From the NCBI GenBank assembly GCA_902771745.1, contig CACXYG010000041.1, positions 1 through 9,352 on the forward strand: DNA of 9,352 nt, in the 5' to 3' direction. A program made the position numbers and the translations under genes. The notes beneath the pieces are model-generated. The model saw only the letters and a program-made list of their open reading frames with translations, was not told the origin of the DNA and ran no database searches. Of this stretch, positions 1 to 5,268 are shown one piece after another. Numbering within the stretch: the stretch's first letter is position 1; each line of letters starts with the position of its first letter. Source of the DNA: an uncultured Erysipelotrichaceae bacterium (GTDB lineage: Bacteria; Bacillota_I; Bacilli_A; RFN20; CAG-288).

Positions 1-56
1 GGGACAGTTGATTGTGAAATAGACTTGCAAGAATAATATAGCATGCCAAACCATGC

Positions 57-94
57 ATTCCAACATCAAAGAATGCATTCTTTGATGTTGGAAT
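57..94. repeat. Perfect 38-bp palindrome
   Basis: Each 19-base half (57-75 and 76-94) is the exact reverse complement of the other, with the centre at AATG|CATT and no spacer. The palindrome is not followed by a clean U-tract, so it is not a typical intrinsic terminator. As RNA it would give a long hairpin; as DNA it could be an operator or a cruciform. A small 5-bp hairpin abuts it on the left (GCATG 41-45 with CATGC 52-56). An 8-bp inverted pair encloses both (GTGAAATA 14-21 with TATTTCAC 97-104). The function is unknown. Alternatives are a terminator of the upstream gene, a regulator site, or a small repeat element. Confidence 0.9.
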
Positions 95-295
95 ATTATT
101 TCACTTATTGTTCTATCGCAGTTATTTAAAAAATTGGTATTGACAAATTAGAAAGTCACAAAATTGAGAAAGAAAAATGGAAATTTCATTAATTTTTTAT
201 AAAAAACCATAAAAATAAAACAAAAGTTGCAAATTGGAATGCACACTGAGCGCGCACTTGAAACCCTTTTCAACAAGAAACGAGCTACAATGGCG

Positions 296-311
296 CAAAA
301 ATCGATTTTTG
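296..311. repeat. 16-bp palindrome upstream of the gap promoter
   Basis: CAAAAATCGATTTTTG is a perfect palindrome. It is centred about 75 bp upstream of the predicted gap transcription start. It could be an operator, but A/T runs around a central TCGA can also arise by chance in DNA this AT-rich. Confidence 0.5.
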
Positions 312-344
312 AAAGAATTTTCATAAAAAATCGCAAAAAAACCA

Positions 345-372
345 TTTATTTTTTCAAAATAATGTCTATAAT
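345..372 (+). promoter_or_regulatory. Candidate sigma-A promoter of gap
   Basis: A consensus -10 TATAAT lies at 367-372. The best -35 is weak: TTTATT at 345-350 with a 16-bp spacer. A TG pair at 363-364 is one base further from the -10 than a true extended -10. Transcription would start near 379, leaving a leader of about 23 nt with the AGGAGG ribosome binding site. A/T-rich DNA upstream may compensate for the poor -35. The TTGACA at 140-145 has no -10 at the right distance. Confidence 0.5.
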
Positions 373-401
373 TGTAGTAGTTAATAGGAGGACATTAATA
401 A

Positions 402-1490
402 ATGTCAGTTAAAGTTGCAATTAACGGTTTTGGTCGTATTGATCGTTTAGCATTCAGACAGATGTTTGGTGCTGAAGGTTATGAAGTCGTTGCTATCAAC
501 GATCTCACTAGCCCAAAGATGTTAGCTAACCTTCTCAAGTATGATACTGCTCAGGGTGGTTATGCTGGCCATATCGGCGAAAACTTACACACCGTCTCTT
601 CCAAGGAACCAGTCCTTGCTGAAGACAAGAAGACCGTCTTAGAACCAGGTTCTATCACTGTCGATGGCAAGGAAATCACCATCTATGCCAAGCCAAATGC
701 TGCTGAATTACCATGGGGTGAATTAGATGTCGATGTCGTCTTAGAATGCACCGGCTTCTATTGCTCTAAGGAAAAGGCTATGGCTCACGTCAATGCCGGC
801 GCCAAGAAGGTTGTTATCTCTGCCCCAGCTGGCAAGGATCTTCCAACCATCGTCTTTGGTGTCAATGAAAAGACTCTTACCAAGGAAGACAAGATCATCT
901 CTGCTGCTTCCTGCACCACTAACTGCTTAGCCCCAATGGCCAAGGCTCTTAATGATTATGCTCCAATCCAGTCTGGTATCATGTCCACCATCCACGCCTA
1001 CACTGGCGATCAGATGATCCTTGATGGCCCACACAGAAAGGGCGATTTAAGAAGAGCCAGAGCTGGCGCTGCCAACATCGTTCCAAACTCCACTGGTGCT
1101 GCTAAGGCTATCGGTCTTGTCATCCCTGAATTAAATGGCAAGCTCATCGGTTCTGCCCAGAGAGTCCCAGTTCCAACTGGTTCCACCACCATCCTTACTT
1201 CTGTTGTCAAGTTCGATGGCGAACTCACTGCTGATGGTATCAACGCTGCCATGAAGGCCGCTTCCGCTACCTATGCTGGTGGTGTCTCCTTCGGTTACAA
1301 TGAAGACCAGATCGTCTCTTCCGATGTCATCGGTATGAGATTTGGTTCCCTCTTCGATGCCACCCAGACCATGGTCTCCAAGATCGCTGAAGGCTTATAT
1401 GAAGTTCAGACTGTTGCCTGGTATGACAACGAGAACTCCTACACCTCTCAGATGGTCCGTACTATCAAGTACTTCGCTGAAAATTGCTAA
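402..1490 (+). CDS. gap: Glyceraldehyde-3-phosphate dehydrogenase (phosphorylating, NAD-type)
   Basis: Cytosolic glycolytic enzyme that oxidises and phosphorylates glyceraldehyde-3-phosphate to 1,3-bisphosphoglycerate. The N-terminal Rossmann domain starts with NGFGRI (8-13) and has Asp34 in AINDL, the usual NAD-specificity position. The catalytic motif ASCTTNC places Cys171, with His198 as its partner. Phosphate-site elements NSTGAAKA (229-236) and Arg254 in QRVP are present, and the nicotinamide Asn343 is in WYDNE. Two oddities: the third glycine of the GxGxxG motif is Asp14, and the protein is 362 residues against the usual 335-340, because of about 20 extra residues within roughly 56-85. 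Start chosen from AGGAGG at 386-391, 10 nt upstream. First gene of a gap-pgk-tpiA cluster, followed by a probable leaky terminator. Family assignment is secure. Confidence 0.98.
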   Translation: MSVKVAINGFGRIDRLAFRQMFGAEGYEVVAINDLTSPKMLANLLKYDTAQGGYAGHIGENLHTVSSKEPVLAEDKKTVLEPGSITVDGKEITIYAKPNAAELPWGELDVDVVLECTGFYCSKEKAMAHVNAGAKKVVISAPAGKDLPTIVFGVNEKTLTKEDKIISAASCTTNCLAPMAKALNDYAPIQSGIMSTIHAYTGDQMILDGPHRKGDLRRARAGAANIVPNSTGAAKAIGLVIPELNGKLIGSAQRVPVPTGSTTILTSVVKFDGELTADGINAAMKAASATYAGGVSFGYNEDQIVSSDVIGMRFGSLFDATQTMVSKIAEGLYEVQTVAWYDNENSYTSQMVRTIKYFAENC

Positions 1491-1539
1491 TATCAGCCTT
1501 TGCTGAACCGTAATTTTCGCTAACACAATTTGAAAAACG

Positions 1540-1569
1540 GGGCATCCATTGATTTGGATGCCCTTATTT
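1540..1569 (+). terminator. Probable leaky intrinsic terminator between gap and pgk
   Basis: A 9-bp stem, GGGCATCCA (1540-1548) with TGGATGCCC (1555-1563), has a 6-nt loop and is followed by TTATTT. The U-tract is short and interrupted, so read-through into pgk is likely. No good promoter is seen between here and pgk. A smaller hairpin (TCAGC 1493-1497 with GCTGA 1502-1506) sits just after the gap stop codon. The likely effect is more gap mRNA than pgk-tpiA mRNA. Confidence 0.8.
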
Positions 1570-1592
1570 AAAACAAGGAGAAACAACCAGTT

Positions 1593-2873
1593 ATGAAAAA
1601 AGTTGTTACTGATTTAAAAGTTAACGGTCTTACCGTTTTAGTCCGTGTTGACTTCAACGTCCCACACAAGGGTGAAGTCATCTCTGATGATAACCGTATC
1701 CACGCCGCCATCCCAACCATCGCTGAATTATTAAAGAACAACGCCAAAGTTGTCTTATGCTCTCACCTTGGTAAGGTCGCCTGGAAGAAGTTAAAGAAGG
1801 GCGAAGCCACCAAGGAAGATATCGAAAAGCAGATGAAGAAGAATGACCTTTCTATCGTCATCAACCCATTAAAGGGCTACTTAGATGAAGCTCTTGGCAA
1901 GGATGTCAAGGTCTCCTTCTGCAAGGCCACCCGTGGTGAAGAATTAAAGGCTGCTGTCGCCGCCCTCAACCCAGGTGATGTTCTTGTCATGCAGAACACC
2001 CGTTATGAAGCTGGTGAAGAAAAGAACGATCCAGAATTAGCCGCTGAATGGGCTAGCTTAGCTGACGCTTTCGTCATGGATGCTTTCGGTTCTGCCCACA
2101 GAGCTCACGCTTCCACCTTCGGTGTCCCAGAAGCCTTAAAGAAGGCTGGTAAGGAAACCGCTGTCGGTTTCTTGATGGAAAAGGAAATCAAGGGCTTAGG
2201 CCGTTGTGTCACTCCAAAGGAAGATGAACGTCCATACATCGCCATCTTAGGCGGTTCCAAGGTCTCTTCCAAGATCGAAGTCATCGACTCCTTATTAAAG
2301 AAGTGCGATAAGATCTTGATCGGTGGTGGTATGTCCTATACCTTCAAGAAGGCTGTCTATGGCATTGATGTCGCTGCTTCTTTATGCGAAGAAGATCAGC
2401 TCGAATATGCCAAGAAGTGCTTCGAAACCGGTAAGATTGTTCTTTCTATCGATACCGTCTTAGCCAAGGGCTTAAACTTCGATGATCTTTCCGCCAAGGC
2501 TGAAGATCTCAAGGAATTAGACGGCAACGTCAACTTCCCAGCTGGTTATGAAGGTGCCGATATCGGTCCAAAGACCCGCGATTTATATGCTTCCATCATC
2601 GCCAGTGCCAAGACCATCTTCTGGAACGGCCCAATGGGTGTCTTCGAAAATCCAGATTTACAGGCTGGTACCAAGGCTGTCTGTGAAGCTTGTGCCAAGG
2701 CCACCAAGAACGGTGCTTTCACCGTCATCGGTGGTGGTGATTCCGCCGCTGCTGCTAAGCAGTTTGGCTATACCGCTGACTTCAGCCACGTCTCTACTGG
2801 TGGTGGTGCCTCTTTGGAACTCATCCAGTTCAACGGTAGCTTACCTGGCATCGATGTCATCGAGGATAAGTAA
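1593..2873 (+). CDS. pgk: Phosphoglycerate kinase
   Basis: Cytosolic enzyme that transfers phosphate from 1,3-bisphosphoglycerate to ADP, giving ATP and 3-phosphoglycerate. The N-terminal substrate domain shows VRVDFNVP (17-24), Arg35, SHLG (57-60), NTRY with Arg137, and DAFGSAHRAHAS (163-174) with Arg170. The C-terminal nucleotide domain shows GGSKVSSK (220-227), IGGGMSYTF (243-251), WNGPMGVFEN (344-353) with Glu352, and GGGDSAAAA (380-388). At 426 residues it is longer than the usual 390-400. The extra length is mostly in a Lys-rich loop at about 62-96. Lys61 stands where most family members have the substrate-contacting Arg of SHLGRP. AAGGAG at 1575-1580 is 12 nt before the start. The stop codon is 2 nt from tpiA. 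Confidence 0.98.
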   Translation: MKKVVTDLKVNGLTVLVRVDFNVPHKGEVISDDNRIHAAIPTIAELLKNNAKVVLCSHLGKVAWKKLKKGEATKEDIEKQMKKNDLSIVINPLKGYLDEALGKDVKVSFCKATRGEELKAAVAALNPGDVLVMQNTRYEAGEEKNDPELAAEWASLADAFVMDAFGSAHRAHASTFGVPEALKKAGKETAVGFLMEKEIKGLGRCVTPKEDERPYIAILGGSKVSSKIEVIDSLLKKCDKILIGGGMSYTFKKAVYGIDVAASLCEEDQLEYAKKCFETGKIVLSIDTVLAKGLNFDDLSAKAEDLKELDGNVNFPAGYEGADIGPKTRDLYASIIASAKTIFWNGPMGVFENPDLQAGTKAVCEACAKATKNGAFTVIGGGDSAAAAKQFGYTADFSHVSTGGGASLELIQFNGSLPGIDVIEDK

Positions 2874-2875
2874 AC

Positions 2876-3637
2876 ATGGCTAGAAAAAAGTTTTTGATGG
2901 GCAACTGGAAGATGAACCACACCATCGCCGAAGCCAATGCCTTCTGCGAAGATGTCAAGGACGCTTCCTTAGTCAAACTCGCCCGTAACAAGGGTGTTAT
3001 GCTCGGTGTTGCTCCTACCTTCTTATCCTTAACCGCTGTTAAGAAACACGCTCATGGTCTCATCGTCTCTGCTCAGGATGTTCACTATGCGGATCATGGT
3101 GCTTATACTTCCAACATCTCTATTCCTATGCTTAAGGAAATTGATGTCAACTGGTCCATCATCGGTCACTCTGAAAAGAGAACCTATGAAGGCGAAACCA
3201 GCTTCACTTGCAACCGCAAAATCAAGGCTATGGTCGCTAACGATATGCACGCCATCTATTGTGTCGGCGAAACCGCTGCTCAGTATGATGCTGGCATCAC
3301 CAAGGATGTCATCCGTGAACAGGTCGTCACTGGTCTCCAGGGTTTAACCAAGGATCAGATGGCCTACATCGTCTTAGCTTATGAACCAGTCTGGTCTATC
3401 GGTACTGGCAAGAACGCCTCTGTCGAAATCGCCCAGGATATCTGCTCCTACATCCGTGGTCTTATCAATGAATTATTCGGTAAGGTCGCTTCTCAGAAGG
3501 TTCAGATTCTCTATGGTGGTTCCGTCAAGCCAAACAACATCCACGACTATCTTCAGGCCGAAGATGTCGATGGTGCCTTGGTTGGTGGTGCTTCCTTAAA
3601 GAGCGCTTCCTTCAAGGAACTCTTAGAAAACATCTAA
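2876..3637 (+). CDS. tpiA: Triosephosphate isomerase
   Basis: Cytosolic (beta/alpha)8 enzyme that interconverts dihydroxyacetone phosphate and glyceraldehyde-3-phosphate, feeding GAPDH. Catalytic residues are visible: Asn10 and Lys12 in GNWKMN, His98 in IIGHSE, and Glu170 in AYEPVW. The mobile loop IGTGK (175-179) and the phosphate-binding YGGS (213-216) and GGAS (237-240) are present. Length, 253 residues, is normal. Small departures are Ser174 for the usual Ala at the loop-6 hinge (PVWSIG) and HSEKR instead of HSERR. It starts 2 nt after the pgk stop. Its ribosome binding site is the GAGGA (2862-2866) inside the end of pgk, so it is probably translationally coupled. It is the last gene of the cluster and is followed by a strong terminator. 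Confidence 0.98.
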   Translation: MARKKFLMGNWKMNHTIAEANAFCEDVKDASLVKLARNKGVMLGVAPTFLSLTAVKKHAHGLIVSAQDVHYADHGAYTSNISIPMLKEIDVNWSIIGHSEKRTYEGETSFTCNRKIKAMVANDMHAIYCVGETAAQYDAGITKDVIREQVVTGLQGLTKDQMAYIVLAYEPVWSIGTGKNASVEIAQDICSYIRGLINELFGKVASQKVQILYGGSVKPNNIHDYLQAEDVDGALVGGASLKSASFKELLENI

Positions 3638-3648
3638 GTCAAAAATGG

Positions 3649-3692
3649 GATGCCTTTTAGCAAGATTTTTGCGAAAAAGGCATCTTTTTTTT
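3649..3692 (+). terminator. Intrinsic terminator after tpiA
   Basis: A 10-bp stem, GATGCCTTTT (3649-3658) with AAAAGGCATC (3675-3684), encloses a short inner stem (GCAA 3660-3663 with TTGC 3669-3672). Eight T follow at 3685-3692. It ends the gap-pgk-tpiA transcript. Confidence 0.92.
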
Positions 3693-3705
3693 GTTCCCCT
3701 TATCT

Positions 3706-3718
3706 CTCAAGACTTGAG
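3706..3718. repeat. Short inverted repeat upstream of the BI-1 family gene
   Basis: CTCAAG-A-CTTGAG is a perfect 6+6 inverted repeat with a 1-base centre, about 60 bp upstream of the predicted start of transcription. A repressor or activator site is possible, but the repeat is short and may be chance. Confidence 0.3.
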
Positions 3719-3737
3719 TTATTTCAATGCAAAACAT

Positions 3738-3766
3738 TTCTATTTCTGCATTTAATTTTATATAAT
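3738..3766 (+). promoter_or_regulatory. Candidate promoter of the BI-1 family gene
   Basis: A consensus -10 TATAAT lies at 3761-3766. The -35 is poor: 17 bp upstream (3738-3743) the sequence is TTCTAT. Transcription would start near 3773, exactly where a 6-bp hairpin begins (ATGGGA 3773-3778 with TCCCAT 3784-3789, 5-nt loop). The mRNA would therefore carry a stem-loop at its 5' end. Since a strong terminator lies upstream, the gene needs its own promoter. Confidence 0.55.
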
Positions 3767-3821
3767 TTGGCGATGGGAGTTTTTCCCATATATATCTATA
3801 TAAATAAGAGGAGGTACAAAA

Positions 3822-4580
3822 ATGGAAGAATATCATGTTTATCCAGAACGTACATACAAAGAAACAAAAGCGATTAACTCTTCAACAAACTTAGCCATAT
3901 TCAAAGTATATTTATGGTTTGCGCTTGGTCTACTGATCACTGGTGTTGTCTCTCTTACCATACCAAACTTGCTCATCGCCTTGATTGAGACAAGCGAAGA
4001 TTCTAATGCCATTGCCACAGGCTATACTATCGCCATGGTCATCTCGGTCGTCTTGATGATTCCAGCGGCGATTGTCATGGCTGTTCAAAGCTTTAGACGA
4101 AACTTCCCGTTGATGCTTGTCACCTATATCCTCTATTCGGTGGCTATGGGTGTTCTCTTATCCTCCATCATGTTGAACTTTGTCGGTTCCGGAAGTCAGG
4201 GCATCTACACCATCTGCACCGCCTTCTTTGCTACCGGTAGCATCTTCTTGATCATGGGTCTTCTGACGGCCTTTACCAAAATCAATTTCCACGCCTTTAT
4301 TCCGATTATCACCACTCTTGCTATCGGCGCTTTGACCATCTCCTTAGTCAACTTCTTCTTAGGCTCGGCCATGATCTACTGGATTGTCGAATTTGTCATC
4401 TTTGGTATCATGATCATTGTTGTCGGTATTGATACTTACAATATCAAGAAGATCGCTGAAAGAGGTGGTTTTGATAATCCTAACCTTGCTCTGTATTGCG
4501 CTTTTAGCTTATACACCGACTTCATCTGGATCTTCATCCGTATTCTCTACTACTTGATGATCTTCAGCAGAAGAAATTAA
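3822..4580 (+). CDS. Bax inhibitor-1 / YetJ (YccA) family membrane protein
   Basis: A 252-residue integral membrane protein with about seven hydrophobic segments (roughly 28-50, 68-90, 97-120, 126-150, 157-181, 187-205 and 223-246) and a short charged N-terminus. The C-terminal part has the family signature: an Asp in VGIDTYNIKK (Asp204) and one in YTDFIWIFIRIL (Asp233). In the structurally studied Bacillus subtilis YetJ, two such aspartates form the pH-sensitive gate for calcium leak. By homology this is a candidate calcium/proton leak channel; its role in this organism is unknown. AGGAGG at 3809-3814, 7 nt before the ATG, fixes the start. The gene is flanked by terminators and so is monocistronic. 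It uses more varied codons (CAA, CCG, TTG, CTG) than its highly expressed neighbours, as expected for modest expression. Confidence 0.9.
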   Translation: MEEYHVYPERTYKETKAINSSTNLAIFKVYLWFALGLLITGVVSLTIPNLLIALIETSEDSNAIATGYTIAMVISVVLMIPAAIVMAVQSFRRNFPLMLVTYILYSVAMGVLLSSIMLNFVGSGSQGIYTICTAFFATGSIFLIMGLLTAFTKINFHAFIPIITTLAIGALTISLVNFFLGSAMIYWIVEFVIFGIMIIVVGIDTYNIKKIAERGGFDNPNLALYCAFSLYTDFIWIFIRILYYLMIFSRRN

Positions 4581-4592
4581 ACTTTGTTTCTT

Positions 4593-4620
4593 AACCCGGC
4601 ATTTTGCCGGGTTTTTCTTT
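4593..4620 (+). terminator. Intrinsic terminator after the BI-1 family gene
   Basis: A 9-bp stem, AACCCGGCA (4593-4601) with TGCCGGGTT (4605-4613), has a 3-nt loop and runs into TTTTTCTTT (4612-4620). It lies 12 nt after the stop codon and insulates the str operon from the upstream gene. Confidence 0.92.
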
Positions 4621-4695
4621 GCTGCCATAATGTCGATAAAAAGGGCACTTTTTCGTTACGCTCAACCGGGCGTTTCAAAAAAGATAAAAAAACCT

Positions 4696-4724
4696 TTGAC
4701 ATTGACTTTTCCTTCTACTATAAT
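4696..4724 (+). promoter_or_regulatory. Strong sigma-A promoter of the str operon
   Basis: TTGACA (4696-4701), a 17-bp spacer and TATAAT (4719-4724) match the full consensus. A-tracts at 4677-4692 directly upstream resemble an UP element. Transcription would start near 4731, giving a leader of about 100 nt before rpsL. This is the best promoter in the window. Confidence 0.93.
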
Positions 4725-4730
4725 CTCTAT

Positions 4731-4829
4731 CGTCGCATATTCCGGGCTCAGCCCGCTCTTTTTATGGGGAAAAGCGGAAACACCCGGCTATGTGGATAGG
4801 TTATTTATTTAAAATCCGGAGGGAAGAAA
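4731..4829 (+). promoter_or_regulatory. Structured leader of the str operon, possible attenuator
   Basis: The predicted 5' leader begins with a GC hairpin, CGGGC (4743-4747) with GCCCG (4751-4755), loop TCA, followed by CTCTTTTTAT. This is a terminator-like arrangement only about 12 nt after the transcription start. An alternative fold is visible: CCGGG (4742-4746) with CCCGG (4783-4787), enclosing CCGCT (4753-4757) with AGCGG (4773-4777) and nearby T/A pairs. The two folds share bases and cannot coexist. The rest is AT-rich and ends in GGAGG (4818-4822), 7 nt before the rpsL start. The folds are read by eye; a regulatory role is inference. Confidence 0.45.
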
Positions 4830-5255
4830 ATGCCTACTATTAACCAGTTGGTCAGAAAAGAGAGAGAAGATAAGCTCTACAAATCTAAGAGCCCTGCTCT
4901 CGGCAAGAGATTCGATTCTCTTAACAAGAAGGAGAAGGCTATCGCTGCTCCTCAGAAGAAGGGTGTTTGCACCCGTGTTGGTACTATGACTCCTAAGAAA
5001 CCTAACTCTGCTGCTCGTAAGTACGCCAGAGTCAGATTGTCTAACGGCTATGAAGTCACTGCCTATATCGGTGGTGAAGGTCATAACCTTCAGGAACATA
5101 AGGTTGTCTTAATCCGTGGTGGTCGTGTCCGCGACTTGCCAGGTGTCAGATACCACATCGTTCGTGGCGCTATGGAATGCTTCGGTGTTGAAAATCGTAA
5201 ACAGGGTAGATCCTTATACGGCACCAAGAAAGACGGTAGCGTCCAGAAGAAGTAA
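4830..5255 (+). CDS. rpsL: 30S ribosomal protein S12
   Basis: Decoding-centre protein of the small ribosomal subunit. Conserved stretches include GVCTRVGTMTPKKPNSA (45-61), GYEVTAYIGGEGHNLQEH (73-90), the GGRVRDLPGVRYHIVRGA region (97-114) and the C-terminal RKQGRSLYGTKK. Length, 141 residues, fits the longer Gram-positive form. Lys56, the first of the two streptomycin-related lysines, is kept. The second, usually Lys in GGRVKDLPG, is Arg101 here (codon CGC at 5130-5132). Ala62 replaces the usual Leu of PNSALRK. Asp102, the residue beta-methylthiolated in E. coli S12, is present. GGAGG at 4818-4822 supports the start. First gene of rpsL-rpsG-fusA-tuf; its stop codon overlaps the ribosome binding site of rpsG. 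Confidence 0.98.
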   Translation: MPTINQLVRKEREDKLYKSKSPALGKRFDSLNKKEKAIAAPQKKGVCTRVGTMTPKKPNSAARKYARVRLSNGYEVTAYIGGEGHNLQEHKVVLIRGGRVRDLPGVRYHIVRGAMECFGVENRKQGRSLYGTKKDGSVQKK

Positions 5256-5268
5256 GGAGTAAACGACA

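Larger units (their letters stand above)
1..401. other. Gene-free AT-rich region upstream of gap
   Basis: This 401-base stretch has no credible gene. The two short reading frames in it (61-65 codons, one per strand) are low-complexity, lack ribosome binding sites, and the plus-strand one runs into the start of gap. It holds a nested inverted repeat at 14-104 built around a perfect 38-bp palindrome, long A/T tracts at about 125-235 and 297-360 that could bend DNA or act as UP-like sequence, a 16-bp palindrome at 296-311, and the gap promoter and ribosome binding site at its right end. I see no tRNA, riboswitch, CIRCE or CRISPR repeat. The gene to the left lies outside the window, so part of this may be its 3' flank. 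Confidence 0.75.

Noticed and set aside
1..10. GGGACAGTTG at the left edge, which resembles ends of some insertion sequences
   Set aside because: No matching inverted end, transposase or target duplication is in the window; a 10-base resemblance is not evidence.
140..145. TTGACA hexamer far upstream of gap
   Set aside because: No -10 hexamer lies 15-19 bp downstream.
227..412. Plus-strand 61-codon frame reading into the gap start
   Set aside because: Low-complexity A/T-rich composition, no ribosome binding site, and it covers the gap promoter and ribosome binding site.
3650..3877. Plus-strand 75-codon frame after tpiA
   Set aside because: It contains the tpiA terminator and the BI-1 promoter and overlaps the BI-1 family start out of frame.
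4648..4683. Imperfect hairpin (CTTTTT with AAAAAG, ACGC with GCGT) between the BI-1 terminator and the str promoter
   Set aside because: The stem is broken by mismatched internal loops and no U-tract follows on either strand; it is better read as UP-like A-tract sequence.
4584..4812. Two overlapping frames of 60-71 codons before rpsL
   Set aside because: They span a terminator and a full-consensus promoter and have no ribosome binding site.
4790..4843. Possible 17-codon upstream ORF overlapping the rpsL start out of frame
   Set aside because: No ribosome binding site precedes its ATG; the same holds for the 11-codon frame at 4764-4799. Not enough to call a leader peptide.
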